Notes: a model not told the origin generated them from the sequence alone. A stretch of 55,085 nt of DNA from Geomonas anaerohicana (GCF_016458305.1 NZ_JAEMHL010000017.1:1-55085); one strand, 5' to 3'. Shown: positions 32,388-42,582, counted from the first letter of the stretch. Numbers and translations: made by a program.

Positions 32388-34091
32388 ATCAAAGGATTGC
32401 ACGGTAACCTGACAGGGCTGAAATCGAGCCAGGTAAACAGGCTGGAAAGGCTGTACCGCCGCCGCGTGAAACCCACGGAGGTCATCTCCCTGGAACTCGC
32501 CCGCGAGCTGGCCGACATCTCGCTGGAGATCCGCCGCCAGATCGGCATCCTGGTCTCCCGCATCGGCGAGATCGCCTACGTGGTGGTGGGCGACGAGCGC
32601 GGCATCATGATCCCGGCCCTCGACGATTACCCGCTGGGCAAGAGGCTCTTGCGCGGCGTGCGCCTGGTGCACACCCACCTCAAGGGCGAAGTGCTCTCCG
32701 ACGACGACCTGACCGACCTGTCGCTTTTGCGCCTGGACCTGATCGCAGCCCTGCAGCTCACCCAGAATCCGGACCGCTTCTCGATCCAGACCGCCGCGCT
32801 GGTCCCGCCCGACGGGGGGCACCTCCCCTACCAAGTGGAACCCTCGGTCCCCTTCCAGAAGTACGACCTCGAATTCAAAGGATTCGTGGAGACCCTGGAA
32901 CAGACCATGGAGCGCGGGTTGAAGGAAGGGAAGGTGGTCGCCAGCGGCCAGGAGCGCGGCATCCTGATCTCGGTGACCCAGCGCCCCATGGAAGAGGCGG
33001 TCGACTCCATCGAGGAACTTAAGGAACTGGCCCGCACGGCCGGCGTCGGTGTACTGGATACCGTGATCCAGCGCCCCAAGGAGTTCAACCCGCGCTACCT
33101 TCTGGGCGAGGGGAAGATCCGCGAGGTGGTGATCAAGGCGCTGCAGTACGGGGCCACCATGCTGGTCTTCGACCAGGAACTTTCGCCGGCCCAGGTCCGC
33201 TCCATATCGGAATTGACCGAACTGAAGGTCATCGACCGCAGCCAGCTGATCCTGGACATCTTCGCCCGGCGCGCCACCACCCAGGACGGCAAGGTGCAGG
33301 TGGAGCTGGCCCAGCTGAAGTACCTGATGCCCCGTCTCTCAGGTCGCGGCGTGCAGATGTCGCGGCTCATGGGGGGTATCGGCGGGCGCGGCCCCGGCGA
33401 GACCAAGCTCGAAGTCGACCGGCGCCGCATCCGCGACCGCATCGCGCACCTGGAGCGCGAGCTGAAGGAACTCTCCAACGGCCGCTACCAGCGCCGCCAG
33501 AAACGGATCAAGGCGGGCATCCCCATCATCTCCATCGTTGGCTATACCAACGCCGGCAAGTCCACCCTCTTGAACACCATGACCAAGAGCGAGGTGTTCA
33601 CCGAGGACCTCCTCTTCGCCACGCTGGACACCTCGTCCCGGCGGCTGCGCTTCCCCCTGGACCGCGAGGTGATCATCACCGACACCGTCGGCTTCATCAG
33701 GAGCCTCCCCAAGTCGCTCATGGGGGCCTTCAAGGCGACCCTGGAGGAGTTGAAGGACGCGGACCTCCTGGTGCACCTGGTCGATTGCGGCCACCCGCGC
33801 CTGGAGGAGCACATCAACCAGGTCAACACCATCCTGGCCGAGCTGGAATTGTCCCAGAAGCCGACCCTTTTGGTGTTCAACAAGATGGACCTGCTCCCGG
33901 ACCTGAAGAAGAGCGATCCCCTCGCTTTCATGAAGGTGCGGCAGTTGACCCGCAAGTACGGCGCCATCACCATCAGCGCCTCCGATCGCAAGACCCTCGA
34001 ACCGCTCATGAAGGAGCTGCAGCAGCGTTTCTGGCACGATGTCGAGGATTACCGGGCCCCGGGGGAGAACCACGACGAGTTCGAGGAGTAG
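32388..34091 (+). CDS. hflX: Ribosome-associated GTPase HflX, long form; probable ATC start
   Basis: HflX splits stalled ribosomes under stress. The GTPase core has G1 [12 protein letters not shown]3 DTVGFI and G4 NKMD; before it is the HflX domain, with [18 protein letters not shown], and [24 protein letters not shown]. About 180 N-terminal residues precede the usual ~430-residue protein, an extension known in part of the family. The start is unusual: after the fabI stop (32373-32375), CGGAGG (32376-32381) is followed six bases later by ATC at 32388. The only other candidate, TTG at 32397, is 15 bases from that site. No ATG or GTG is available at the right place. I therefore choose ATC, giving 567 residues. 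Confidence 0.9.
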   Translation: MKGLHGNLTGLKSSQVNRLERLYRRRVKPTEVISLELARELADISLEIRRQIGILVSRIGEIAYVVVGDERGIMIPALDDYPLGKRLLRGVRLVHTHLKGEVLSDDDLTDLSLLRLDLIAALQLTQNPDRFSIQTAALVPPDGGHLPYQVEPSVPFQKYDLEFKGFVETLEQTMERGLKEGKVVASGQERGILISVTQRPMEEAVDSIEELKELARTAGVGVLDTVIQRPKEFNPRYLLGEGKIREVVIKALQYGATMLVFDQELSPAQVRSISELTELKVIDRSQLILDIFARRATTQDGKVQVELAQLKYLMPRLSGRGVQMSRLMGGIGGRGPGETKLEVDRRRIRDRIAHLERELKELSNGRYQRRQKRIKAGIPIISIVGYTNAGKSTLLNTMTKSEVFTEDLLFATLDTSSRRLRFPLDREVIITDTVGFIRSLPKSLMGAFKATLEELKDADLLVHLVDCGHPRLEEHINQVNTILAELELSQKPTLLVFNKMDLLPDLKKSDPLAFMKVRQLTRKYGAITISASDRKTLEPLMKELQQRFWHDVEDYRAPGENHDEFEE

Positions 34092-34131
34092 CCGACTCGC
34101 CCGATCCCGCAGCAGAGGAACCGATCTTTTC

Positions 34132-34749
34132 ATGGACCAGCAAGCCATCATCTATGCCCTCGACCTCCTGGGCACCGTCGCCTTCGCCGCCTCGGGAGCG
34201 CTCGCCGGCGTGCGCCGCGGCATGGACCTCCTGGGCATCATCGTGCTGGGGATCGTCACCGCCACCGGCGGAGGCGTCATCCGCGACGTCCTTTTGAACG
34301 ACACCCCGCCCTTCTGCTTCAAAAACGAGCTCTACCTCTACCTCGCCGTGGCCGCCTCGGTGGTGGTCTTTCTGACCCCCAGGAGCTTCGAGCGCATGAA
34401 CCGCGCCATGCTCCTTCTGGACGCCCTGGGGCTGGGGACCTTCCTGGTGATCGGTACGTCAAAGGCGCTCCAGTTCAACCTGGGGCTCATGGGCGCCATC
34501 ATCATGGGGGTGATGACCGCCACCTGCGGAGGGCTGGTGCGCGACCTCCTCTCCAACGAGATCCCGCTCATACTGCAGCGCGAGATCTACGCCTCGGCCT
34601 GCGTGGTAGGGGGAGCCCTGTTCTTCTTCCTGCACCAGACCAGCGTCCCCTCCCAGATCAACCTCACCGTCTCCGCCCTGACCGTGATCGCCATCCGCTG
34701 CACCGCCATCGTCAAGGGGTGGCAACTGCCGCGCGGCCAGGCGCTCTAG
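34132..34749 (+). CDS. TRIC-domain membrane protein (YicG type, UPF0126)
   Basis: A 205-residue protein with about seven membrane helices in two similar halves: SGALAGVRRGMDLLGIIVLG with TATGGGVIRDVLL, and later GLMGAIIMGVMTATCGGLVRDLL. This is the trimeric intracellular cation channel family; bacterial members are thought to pass potassium or similar ions. The ATG at 34132 is chosen since upstream codons lie over the hflX end. The Nudix gene follows after three bases. Confidence 0.88.
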   Translation: MDQQAIIYALDLLGTVAFAASGALAGVRRGMDLLGIIVLGIVTATGGGVIRDVLLNDTPPFCFKNELYLYLAVAASVVVFLTPRSFERMNRAMLLLDALGLGTFLVIGTSKALQFNLGLMGAIIMGVMTATCGGLVRDLLSNEIPLILQREIYASACVVGGALFFFLHQTSVPSQINLTVSALTVIAIRCTAIVKGWQLPRGQAL

Positions 34750-34752
34750 CCC

Positions 34753-35211
34753 ATGCCCAAACAAAGCGCAGGGCTCATCATGTACCGCCTGGTCAACGGC
34801 GAGCTAGAGTTCCTGCTGGTGCACCCCGGCGGCCCCTTGTGGGCCAAGAAGGACCTGGGGGTATGGTCGATACCCAAGGGGGAATACCTTTCTGGCGAGG
34901 ACCCGCTCGAGGTGGCGCGGCGCGAATTCTGCGAGGAAACGGGACTGACGCCGGAGGGGGAATTCCGGGAACTGTCAGAGATCAGGCAGGCCGGCGGCAA
35001 ACGGGTCAAGGCATGGTTCTTTGCCGGCGACTGCGATCCCGCCACTCTCACCAGCAACAGCTTCACCATGGAATGGCCGCCCCGCTCGGGACGGCAAAAA
35101 GAGTTCCCCGAAGTGGACCGCGCCGCCTGGTTCACCGTCCCGCAGGCGCGGGAGAAGATCCTCCCCAGCCAGCTCCCCCTGATCGACCAGGTGACCTCCC
35201 TGCTGCAATGA
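34753..35211 (+). CDS. Nudix hydrolase
   Basis: A 152-residue protein with a full Nudix box (GEYLSGEDPLEVARREF then CEETGL, about residues 42-66), which binds metal and the diphosphate substrate. SAGLIMYRLVNGELEFLLVHPGG and WSIPKGEY around it place it near the NTP pyrophosphohydrolase (diadenosine polyphosphate-like) branch. The start ATG lies three bases after the TRIC gene stop, so it is the last gene of the fabI run. The following 281-base gap holds a weak pyrimidine-rich repeat and no gene. Confidence 0.88.
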   Translation: MPKQSAGLIMYRLVNGELEFLLVHPGGPLWAKKDLGVWSIPKGEYLSGEDPLEVARREFCEETGLTPEGEFRELSEIRQAGGKRVKAWFFAGDCDPATLTSNSFTMEWPPRSGRQKEFPEVDRAAWFTVPQAREKILPSQLPLIDQVTSLLQ

Positions 35212-35492
35212 GCCACGTAAGCAAATAAGGCGCATTCTCTTCGTTTTTTCCCGCCGCGGACGCCGTCCCGCCATCCCGGCCAGATTTCCGGCGCTACTTC
35301 ACCACCTTACCGACGGCACCTTCAAGACCCCCTCCTCCCCTCCCTCATTCGGGGGCGATCGTACCCTACTTTTTTTCTCGTATACGTTCAAGTTCGCGAA
35401 TGTACAGGACGATGGGAAAGATAACGTCGCTGCGAGGCAGAGCCGACCACCCTGTCAGCCCGCAGCACGACTAAAATGAACCGGGGGGGAAG

Positions 35493-37682
35493 ATGAAGAT
35501 TCAGGACATGAAGATCGGTACACGGCTCAGCGTTGGGTTCGGCATCATCCTGTTACTGCTCCTTGTCATCGGTGCCATCAGCGTTTTCAGCATGCTCAAG
35601 ATCGACCAGGGGCTGGAAACGATCGTAAAGAAGGATTACGCCAAGATAAAGCTGGCCAACGAAAGCGCCGACAACGTCTCAACCATCGTCTCCAGCATCA
35701 AATCTATGGTGATCACGTCGGATCCGGCGGCACGGCGCGAGGAAAACAAGCAGATCGAGCAGGCCCGGCAGCAGTACAAGGCGGCCATGGATAAGCTGGA
35801 AAAACTGGAGGTGACGGAGAAGGGGAAGGCACTCATTGGCAAGGCCAAACTCTCTCTCGACAATGCACGCAAGGCTAACAACCAGGCCATAGAACTGGCC
35901 ATGGCAGGAAACAGCGCGCGGGCGGCAACGGTATTCGAAAAGGAAGCGGAGCCGCTCTGTGTGGCCATTGACACTGCCTTCAGGGAGTTGGTGCAGTACC
36001 AGGAGCAGGGGATCGAGGAGCGTTACGGCACTGCCGCCGCCCTCTCCTCGCGCTCCCGCGTCATCGCCATCTCCTTGGCCCTCTTGGCCATCGCCATCGG
36101 CGCGGTGATCGGCTTCGTCATCACCCGCAGCATCAGCCGCCCGGTGGGCGCCCTCTCGGCCTGCGCGGACAAGCTCGCGCTCGGAGACGTCGAGGTGGAT
36201 ATCGACACCGAGGGCAAGGACGAGATCGCGCTCCTGGCGCGTTCCTTCAAGAACATGGCCGACAACATCAAGGAGGCCTCGCTCGCCGCCGAGCGCGTTG
36301 CCCACGGCGACCTCTCGGTCCAGGTCACCCCAAAATCGGCGCGGGACCTGATGGGCAACAACCTCTCCACCATGATCGCCACCATCGGAAAACTGAGCCT
36401 GGAGATGAACGAGCTGATCAAGGCCATCAGGGAGGGGAAGCTCAGCGTGCGCGCCGACGCCGCGTCCTTCCAGGGGGCCTGGGGCGAGTTACTTACCGGA
36501 CAGAACCGCCTGATCGAGGCCTTCGTGCAGCCCATCGACGTCACCTCGCGCCACCTCGCCCGCATCTCGGTGGGGGACATCCCCGCCAAGATCACCGACA
36601 CCTATTACGGCGACTTCAACGACATCATCAACAGCCTCAACTTGCTGATCGAGGCCAATAACGACGCCACCAAGCTCGCCAAGGAGATCGCCGACGGCAA
36701 CCTGCTCCTCGAGGTGAAGCAGCGCTCGGACAATGACGGGCTGATGCAGGCACTCGCCGCCATGGTGCGCAACCTGACCCGCGTGGTCTCCGATGTGAAA
36801 ATCGCGGCCGACAACGTCACCTCCGGAAGCCAGGCACTCAGTTCCACCTCCGAGGAGATGTCCCAGGGGGCAAGCGAGCAGGCGGCCTCCGCCGAAGAAG
36901 CCAGCGCCTCCATGGAGCAGATGACCTCCAACATCAGGCAAAATGCGGACAATTCGCTGCAGACGGAGAAGATCGCCGTAAAATCGGCGACCGACGCCAG
37001 CGAGAGCGGCGACGCGGTGGCACGGACGGTGGCGGCCATGAAGGAGATCGCTTCCAAGATCTCGATCATCGAGGAGATCGCACGGCAGACCAACCTGCTG
37101 GCCCTGAATGCTGCCATCGAGGCGGCCCGGGCGGGAGAGCACGGCAAGGGATTCGCCGTGGTCGCCTCCGAGGTGAGAAAACTCGCCGAACGGAGCCAGC
37201 GGGCAGCCGGGGAGATCGGCGACCTTTCCCTCACGTCGGTCGAGGTGGCGGAGCACGCCGGGACCCTGCTGGAGATGCTGGTCCCCGACATCCACAAGAC
37301 CGCGGAACTGGTGCAGGAGATCTCCGCCGCCTGCAAGGAACAGGATACCGGCGCCGAGCAGATCAACCGCGCCATCCAGCAGCTCGACCAGGTGATCCAG
37401 CAAAACGCCAGCGCATCCGAGGAGATGGCCTCCACCGCGGAAGAGCTCGCCTCGCAGGCCGAGCAGTTGCAAGGCACCATCGCCTTCTTCAAGGTGGGGG
37501 CTGCCACGCTGGAACAGCGGCAGCCGCGTAAGGGTGCCGCCCCCCCGGCTTCCGCGACCGTGAAGCGGGGGCAGCAAAAGCTGACCCGCTCGGCAAGCGC
37601 GGTGGCCGAGCTGAACGGGGTCGACTTGAACATGGTGGCCAACGAGGAAAGCCTGTTGCAGGCGGGATTCGAGAGGTACTAG
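35493..37682 (+). CDS. Methyl-accepting chemotaxis protein, 729 residues
   Basis: Order: membrane helix about 11-34, helical periplasmic sensor (four-helix-bundle type, 35-188), second membrane helix about 190-212, HAMP ([20 protein letters not shown]), further HAMP-like coils to about 400, and the signalling domain with the hairpin tip [33 protein letters not shown] near residue 530. GGGGGAAG precedes the start. No che gene is near, and no convincing FliA promoter was found, in contrast to the other two MCPs. The signalling domain is nearly the same as that of the 1095-residue MCP at 46 kb. Confidence 0.92.
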   Translation: MKIQDMKIGTRLSVGFGIILLLLLVIGAISVFSMLKIDQGLETIVKKDYAKIKLANESADNVSTIVSSIKSMVITSDPAARREENKQIEQARQQYKAAMDKLEKLEVTEKGKALIGKAKLSLDNARKANNQAIELAMAGNSARAATVFEKEAEPLCVAIDTAFRELVQYQEQGIEERYGTAAALSSRSRVIAISLALLAIAIGAVIGFVITRSISRPVGALSACADKLALGDVEVDIDTEGKDEIALLARSFKNMADNIKEASLAAERVAHGDLSVQVTPKSARDLMGNNLSTMIATIGKLSLEMNELIKAIREGKLSVRADAASFQGAWGELLTGQNRLIEAFVQPIDVTSRHLARISVGDIPAKITDTYYGDFNDIINSLNLLIEANNDATKLAKEIADGNLLLEVKQRSDNDGLMQALAAMVRNLTRVVSDVKIAADNVTSGSQALSSTSEEMSQGASEQAASAEEASASMEQMTSNIRQNADNSLQTEKIAVKSATDASESGDAVARTVAAMKEIASKISIIEEIARQTNLLALNAAIEAARAGEHGKGFAVVASEVRKLAERSQRAAGEIGDLSLTSVEVAEHAGTLLEMLVPDIHKTAELVQEISAACKEQDTGAEQINRAIQQLDQVIQQNASASEEMASTAEELASQAEQLQGTIAFFKVGAATLEQRQPRKGAAPPASATVKRGQQKLTRSASAVAELNGVDLNMVANEESLLQAGFERY

Positions 37683-37692
37683 CAGAAGGGTT

Positions 37693-37813
37693 GCAGAAGG
37701 GGCTGGCTCCGTCAGGTGCCAGTCCCTCTCGCGGAACGCTCCTTTCAGCTTAGCCGGCGTCCAAGCACTAAGGGGACAGGCACCTGGCGGAGCCAGTCCC
37801 CTCCTGCGGCAAA
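37693..37813. repeat. ~120-bp dispersed repeat, copy 1, between convergent genes
   Basis: The ends are inverted: GGCTGGCTCCGTCAGGTGCC near 37700 and GGCACCTGGCGGAGCCAGTCCC near 37779. The middle carries GCGGAACGCTCCTTTCAG. A close copy lies at 54242-54363. It fills the gap between the MCP and rtcA, which converge, and may act as a shared transcript end. Confidence 0.85.
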
Positions 37814-37817
37814 GTTT

Positions 37818-38861
37818 TTATTCGGGGATGGGGGTGATGACCACCGCGCCGGGTCCCCCTTCGCTTCCTTCCACGCGGCAGGCGAGCTCTAGGAAGTAGC
37901 CGGCCACCAGCAGGTTGGTGGCCAGGTGGCTCGTTAGGCGCGAGGTGCGAAAGAGCGAGCCTGCCGAGGCGCGGGCCAGGTAGAGCACCAGCTGGTCGGC
38001 CAGGTGCGGATCGATCGGTTCCCCGCTTTCGTGGTGTTCGAGTAACTCGCGCGCAGCCTCGGCACCGACTGCTTCAGCGGGCTTGCCCCGCTCACCCAGA
38101 GCGGTGAAGCCGGCCACGGCATGCTCGTACTCCCCCTTGATGAAAATGAAGGTTCCCTGACCGAAGATGGTCAGCTCGCGCGTTTCGATGTCCATGGGCA
38201 GGCCCCGTTCCAACCGTCCCTTGAGAGTGGAGAGTGCCGAATGGAGCTGCCGTTCGGCGATGGCCCTGGGGAGGTTGCCGACGGCGGAGACGATGCTCAG
38301 GCGGGTCAGCCTCCCCCGCTCCCGGACCAGGTACGGGGCCAGCACCTCGGCCGGCTCCACCGTGCACCCCACCCGCCCTCCCCCCTTGGGATAGAAACCG
38401 AAGGAGCGGGCAGCAGTCTCGCCGCGGACCCCGAGGCGGGCGATGCTGGGCCAGAAGATTTCCTCGAAGTAGTTCCAGGAAGGGCTGAAGGGGACATGGG
38501 TGCCGCCGATGACCGTGATCCTGCTCGCCTTGCGGGCGGCCAGCAGAGGGGGAATCACGGTCTGGAGCACCAAGGTGGCGGAGCCGGCGGTGCCGATGTC
38601 GAAGCTGTACTCTCCGGGGGTGATGCGGTCGGGAAGGAAGCTGAGCTCAGGGGAGCCGAGCCGGTCTCCGGCGACGTTGGCCGAGGAGATGCGCGCCGCC
38701 GCCTGCACCGCCATGAGGTGCTGGCGCATCAGGCCGGACTTGGAGCGGTTCTTCCTGATGTTGTAGATGTGGAAGGCCTGGCCGGTCAGGCAGGACAGGC
38801 TCAAGGCGCTGCGCAGGACCTGCCCTCCCCCTTCCCCCATGCTGCCGTCGATCTCGATCAT
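37818..38861 (-). CDS. rtcA: RNA 3'-terminal phosphate cyclase
   Basis: RtcA uses ATP to turn 3'-phosphate RNA ends into 2',3'-cyclic phosphates. The 347-residue protein has EIDGSMGEGGGQVLRSALSLS at the start, GGTHVPFSPSWNYFEE, FYPKGGGRV, and near the end DPHLADQLVLYLARA and TSHLATNL with the presumed adenylated His. The start ATG at 38861 has GGGAGAGCC before it, 13 bases after the pfk stop, so the two form one unit. No rtcB or rtcR is in the window. Confidence 0.93.
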   Translation of the reverse strand: MIEIDGSMGEGGGQVLRSALSLSCLTGQAFHIYNIRKNRSKSGLMRQHLMAVQAAARISSANVAGDRLGSPELSFLPDRITPGEYSFDIGTAGSATLVLQTVIPPLLAARKASRITVIGGTHVPFSPSWNYFEEIFWPSIARLGVRGETAARSFGFYPKGGGRVGCTVEPAEVLAPYLVRERGRLTRLSIVSAVGNLPRAIAERQLHSALSTLKGRLERGLPMDIETRELTIFGQGTFIFIKGEYEHAVAGFTALGERGKPAEAVGAEAARELLEHHESGEPIDPHLADQLVLYLARASAGSLFRTSRLTSHLATNLLVAGYFLELACRVEGSEGGPGAVVITPIPE

Positions 38862-38874
38862 GGCTCTCCCGCTG

Positions 38875-40047
38875 TCAGTACAGGAACATCGGCTTGCCCA
38901 GCACGTGGCGCACCTTGGGGCGGTACTCGGCCGCATCGTAGAGTTCGGCCACGTCCACCCGCTTCTCCCCCTGCATGATGGTGCTGATCGGGATATGCCG
39001 GTAGGTCCCCCCCTGCATGGCGACCATGCGCCCCGACATCCCTTCGGTGATCAGGTCCATGGTCATGTTGGCGTAGTTGTAGGCCACCATGAGGTCCAGC
39101 GAATCGGGGGCGCCGCTGCGCATGAGATAGGAGAGCTGCTGGTAGATGATGTGGGAACCGGTCAGCTGCTTCACCGCCTCGCTCACCACCACGCCGATGC
39201 CGCCGAGTTTTTTATGCCCGTAGGCGTCCTCCTGCCCGTACTCGACGATCTGCCCCCCCACCATGGACGCCCCTTCCGAAATGGTCACCATGGCGTAGTT
39301 GCTGCGGTTGGATTTCTTATCCTCCTGCAGCAGCAGCGCAAGCTTTTCGACGTCGAAGGGGACCTCGGAGATAAGGGCACGATCCACCCCCGCCAGGTAC
39401 GCAGAGATGAGCGATGTCTCCCCGGAGTTCCTGCCGAAGAGCTCCACCACCGCGATCCGCTCGTGCGACCCGGCGCTGGTGCGCAGGTTGTGGATGAAGT
39501 TGACGCTCCTCGTGACCGCCGTGGAGAAACCGATGCAGTAATCGGTGCCGAAGACGTCGTTGTCCATGGTCTTCGGTATGGCCACGATGGGAACCCCCTC
39601 GCGGTTGAGACGTTCGGCGTAGCTCAAGGTGTCGTCGCCGCCGATCGGTATCAGCACGTCGATGCCCAGGTGCTCCAGGTTGGCGAGGATGTGCGAGGTG
39701 AAATCGTGATGTCCCTCAGCGGCGGGGTCGAACTCGGCGCCGCGCAGGAACATGGGGACATCGCTGCCGGCCACCTTGCCGGGGTTGGTGCGACTGGTGT
39801 GCAAAAAGGTCCCGCCGGAACGGTCGACGGTACGTACCGTGTGCCGGTCCAGCGGCATGACGGTGTGGTCCCAGGTGTCCGGGTCGTCGCGGTTGTAGGC
39901 CAAAAGCCCCCCCCAGCCGCGCCGGATGCCGACCACTCGATACCCGCTTTCGGAGGCGCGCGCCACCAGGGTCTTCAAGGCGGGATTGAGCCCCGGCACA
40001 TCGCCGCCGCCGGTCAGGACGCCTATGGTCTTCTGCCTGTCTGCCAT
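38875..40047 (-). CDS. 6-phosphofructokinase, predicted pyrophosphate-dependent
   Basis: A 390-residue sugar-phosphate kinase: [69 protein letters not shown] enzymes have Gly at the two key positions (GGDGS and PGTIDND). This protein has Asp (GGDD) and Lys (PKTMDND), the pair known to favour pyrophosphate as phosphate donor and to make the step reversible. The start ATG follows AAAGGAG, with a good promoter at 40087-40114. It leads into rtcA. Confidence 0.88.
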   Translation of the reverse strand: MADRQKTIGVLTGGGDVPGLNPALKTLVARASESGYRVVGIRRGWGGLLAYNRDDPDTWDHTVMPLDRHTVRTVDRSGGTFLHTSRTNPGKVAGSDVPMFLRGAEFDPAAEGHHDFTSHILANLEHLGIDVLIPIGGDDTLSYAERLNREGVPIVAIPKTMDNDVFGTDYCIGFSTAVTRSVNFIHNLRTSAGSHERIAVVELFGRNSGETSLISAYLAGVDRALISEVPFDVEKLALLLQEDKKSNRSNYAMVTISEGASMVGGQIVEYGQEDAYGHKKLGGIGVVVSEAVKQLTGSHIIYQQLSYLMRSGAPDSLDLMVAYNYANMTMDLITEGMSGRMVAMQGGTYRHIPISTIMQGEKRVDVAELYDAAEYRPKVRHVLGKPMFLY

Positions 40048-40086
40048 GGCAATCTCCTTTAATGATCATGGTTAAAAAACTTTCAC

Positions 40087-40114
40087 ATTATACAGGAGAG
40101 GGTTTTCATTTCAA
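40087..40114 (-). promoter_or_regulatory. Promoter of pfk-rtcA
   Basis: On the minus strand TTGAAA (40109-40114) and a perfect TATAAT (40087-40092) are 16 bases apart. Confidence 0.7.
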
Positions 40115-40170
40115 GGCGGCGGGGGGATGGGTACTTTAGAAAGATTGAGAGGGAATTACTGGGCTGACAC

Positions 40171-40214
40171 GAAGCAAATCCCCCCTGTCCCCCCTTCGTA
40201 AAAGGGGGGGAACG
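40171..40214. repeat. AAGCAAATCCCC...GGGGGAACG repeat, copy 2
   Basis: AAGCAAATCCCCCC, then CCCCCCTT facing AAAGGGGGGG. Close to the copy at 22999-23043. The flanking gap 40048-40335 otherwise holds only the pfk promoter. Confidence 0.7.
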
Positions 40215-40335
40215 TACCGTCTCGTGTCACCCTTCGTAGCAAGGTTCATCCGGGAATTCAGGGGAGCAAGTTACGTCCTCCCCCAAGCCCTGCACGAGGC
40301 GGCAGTCGATGGAGGCAAGGAACTCTTTCTGCGGC

Positions 40336-40635
40336 TCACGTGGTGAGGTAGTAGGTGATCTCGTTGTGCCCGACCAGGAGTTCCAGCCCCGTGAGCGCCG
40401 GCGGGGCGCAGGGGGGCGCCCCGCATTCCTGCAGCAGGGGCCAGGCGTGCACCTCGCATTCGGGGGTGAAGTAGAGGTCGATGCCCCCCTCACCGGCTTG
40501 TCTGCGGAAGAGAGCCATGGTGCGGGGGCCGCCGGCCGAGCGAAAGAGCGCAGTGAAGGCATCCGCAATAGCGGTCAATCGTGCGGCGGAATCGTCGCCG
40601 GCGCCCAGGGGAAGATGGTGCCATTGCATGGTCAT
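40336..40635 (-). CDS. Uncharacterised 99-residue protein
   Basis: I recognise no family. The protein is soluble and compact: LTAIADAFTALFRSAGGPRTMALFRRQAGEGGIDLYFTPECEVHAWPLL, then a Cys-Pro-Pro stretch (ECGAPPCAPPAL) and an end GLELLVGHNEITYYLTT. It starts four bases inside the DUF2889 gene stop (ATGA), so it is translationally coupled to it. The overlap and normal codon use are the main reasons to think it is real. Confidence 0.6.
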   Translation of the reverse strand: MTMQWHHLPLGAGDDSAARLTAIADAFTALFRSAGGPRTMALFRRQAGEGGIDLYFTPECEVHAWPLLQECGAPPCAPPALTGLELLVGHNEITYYLTT

Positions 40636-41102
40636 TGTGGCCTCCGGCCTCTGCCCTTATCGGGGGGCGCGACGTACCCGGCGCAGGTGCCCACCAGCTT
40701 CTCGTGGATCGCGTCGAGCATCTGGGCCTCGTCGGTGATACCGGCGGCGGCGCCCAGGTTCAGGGCCAGCGGCAGGAGCCCCAAAAGCAGGTTGCGCATG
40801 TTGCCGCACCCGGTGGAGCCGCCCAGCGCCTCGGAAACCTTGCGCTGCAGGCCGCGCCCGATCACGAAGCCGTTCAGCGCCGCCATCCGGGCGGAGACGT
40901 TGCGGCAGTCAGGGGTGGGGGACTTGCGGAAATCGGCCTGGGCCGAAATGATCTTCATGGTGGCGACCTCGACCCGCACCTCCAGGAGCACGTCGTGGAA
41001 ACGATCCTTCATGGTGGCGGTGAGCAGCGCCGTGCCGTCGGGCAGCTTCAACAGGCGGTACGAGATGTCCCTTTGAAAATCTTCCATGGTGTTCAGTTGC
41101 AT
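40632..41102 (-). CDS. DUF2889 protein
   Basis: A 156-residue protein of a family of unknown function common in Geobacter relatives. It has RLLKLPDGTALLTATMKDRFHDVLLEV, ISAQADFRKSPTPDC, and GRGLQRKVSEALGGSTGCGNMRNLLLG. The conserved Cys and Gly near the end are typical. The ATG at 41102 (MQLNTMEDF) has GGAAAGG before it; an ATG 15 codons earlier is possible but less well placed. It follows the thiolase gene by 152 bases on the same strand. Confidence 0.78.
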   Translation of the reverse strand: MQLNTMEDFQRDISYRLLKLPDGTALLTATMKDRFHDVLLEVRVEVATMKIISAQADFRKSPTPDCRNVSARMAALNGFVIGRGLQRKVSEALGGSTGCGNMRNLLLGLLPLALNLGAAAGITDEAQMLDAIHEKLVGTCAGYVAPPDKGRGRRPQ

Positions 41103-41254
41103 CGACACTACCTTTCCAGCCTGGATGTCCGGCCCGGGAGCCGCCATAGCGGCCGGTCCGTCGGGGGGAGAGTTTCGCCGCTTAGACCGGATATGTCAAG
41201 CGAAAGTCGGGGGCTGGCGCCGCCTCATCAACATCGTGCGCGGCAAAGCGTACG

Positions 41255-42430
41255 CTACACCCTCTCAAAGATCGCTGCCACCGCCTCGCCCCCGCCGATG
41301 CAGAGCGAGGCCAGGCCATAGCGCTTCTTGCGCACTCCCAGCTCCCGCACCAGGGTGGCGACCAGCCGCGCGCCGCTGGCGCCGATGGGATGGCCGATGG
41401 CACAGGCGCCGCCGTTGACATTGACCCTGGCGGCGTCGAGCCTCAGCTCCCTGATGGCTATCAGGGGCACCGCCGCGAAGGCTTCGTTGATCTCGAACAG
41501 GTCGATCCGGGACAACTCCAGCCCGGCCCTGGCGCAGACGGCCCTGATGGCGCCCACCGGCGCATCGGTGTAGTGGTCGGGATGCATGCTGCTGGTGGCG
41601 TAGGCGATGATCCGGGCCTTGGGAGCAAGGCCAAGGCGCTCGACCGCCTCCGCACCGGCCAGCAGGGCAAAGGCGGCGCCGTCGTTGATGGTGGAGGCGT
41701 TGCCGGCGGTGATGGTCCCCTCCCGGCCAAAGGCAGGCCTCAAGTCCGCCATGCGCGCGATGTCGGAGCGATAGGGTTCCTCGTCTTCCTCGACCACTTC
41801 CTTGCCGTGGCGCCCCTTTTTCAGGAGCGGCACGATCTCGTCGGCAAAGATCCCCTCGCTCACCGCCTCCTGCGCCAGCCGGTACGAGCGCAGCGCGAAC
41901 TCGTCCTGCGCCTCGCGCCCGAGCGCGTGCCGCTTCACCGCCTCCTCGGCGATCTCACCCATGTGCCGCCCCGAATAGGGGTCCTGGAGGCCGTCGTAGA
42001 GCATGAGGTCCAGCAGTTGCCCGTGCCCCATGCGGAAACCGTAGCGCGCCTTCTTCAGGAAGAAGGGAGCCTGGGACATGCTCTCCATGCCGCCGGCCAG
42101 GACGATTTCGGCGTCGCCGAGGGCTATGGCTCCCGCGGCGAGCATGATCGCCTTCAAGCCGCTGCCGCAGACCTTGTTGATGGTCAAGGCATGAGCGCTG
42201 TCCGGGATCCCGGCCCGCCGCATCGCCTGGCGCGCCGGTGCCTGGCCGCAGCCGCCGGAAAGGACCTGGCCGGCGATCACCTCGTCCACCGCGTCCGGGG
42301 CGACACCGCTACGCTCCAGGAGGGCCTGCAGCACCGGGGCGGCCAGCGCCGGCGCCTCTAGGTCGCACAGCGCTCCGCCGAAGGAGCCAAAAGGTGTCCG
42401 CAACGCCTCGATCACGAATATGTCTTTCAT
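41255..42430 (-). CDS. Acetyl-CoA acetyltransferase (thiolase)
   Basis: A 391-residue thiolase. The acyl-bearing Cys lies in NKVCGSGLKAIMLAA, the catalytic His in NVNGGACAIGHPIGASGARL, and the second Cys in SLCIGGGEAVAAIFE. It would join or cleave acetyl-CoA and acyl-CoA units, in fatty-acid breakdown or acetoacetyl-CoA formation. The start ATG follows a run of G (GGGGGGAAGGGGC). No other beta-oxidation gene is adjacent. A terminator at 42528-42558 separates it from the upstream M24 gene. Confidence 0.9.
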   Translation of the reverse strand: MKDIFVIEALRTPFGSFGGALCDLEAPALAAPVLQALLERSGVAPDAVDEVIAGQVLSGGCGQAPARQAMRRAGIPDSAHALTINKVCGSGLKAIMLAAGAIALGDAEIVLAGGMESMSQAPFFLKKARYGFRMGHGQLLDLMLYDGLQDPYSGRHMGEIAEEAVKRHALGREAQDEFALRSYRLAQEAVSEGIFADEIVPLLKKGRHGKEVVEEDEEPYRSDIARMADLRPAFGREGTITAGNASTINDGAAFALLAGAEAVERLGLAPKARIIAYATSSMHPDHYTDAPVGAIRAVCARAGLELSRIDLFEINEAFAAVPLIAIRELRLDAARVNVNGGACAIGHPIGASGARLVATLVRELGVRKKRYGLASLCIGGGEAVAAIFERV

Positions 42431-42527
42431 GCCCCTTCCCCCCACGCCACTGTCGATAAGAGAATAAAATGTACCGGGTTTTGGTCATATCTCCAGTGGC
42501 CGCTGGCAAAACCGCGACGAAACAGAA

Positions 42528-42558
42528 AAGAAAAAGGCAGCCCGGTGAGGACTGCCCT
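42528..42558 (-). terminator. Terminator after the M24 peptidase gene
   Basis: On the minus strand AAGGGCAGTCC pairs with GGGCTGCCTT with one bulge, followed by a T run. Confidence 0.7.
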
Positions 42559-42582
42559 TTATATCAAAGGCTGTGCCTGTGC

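Noticed and set aside
35380..35492. FliA promoter for the 729-residue MCP
   Set aside because: Only poor matches (a TCAA with GACGATGG at wrong spacing); below what I accept for the other two MCPs.
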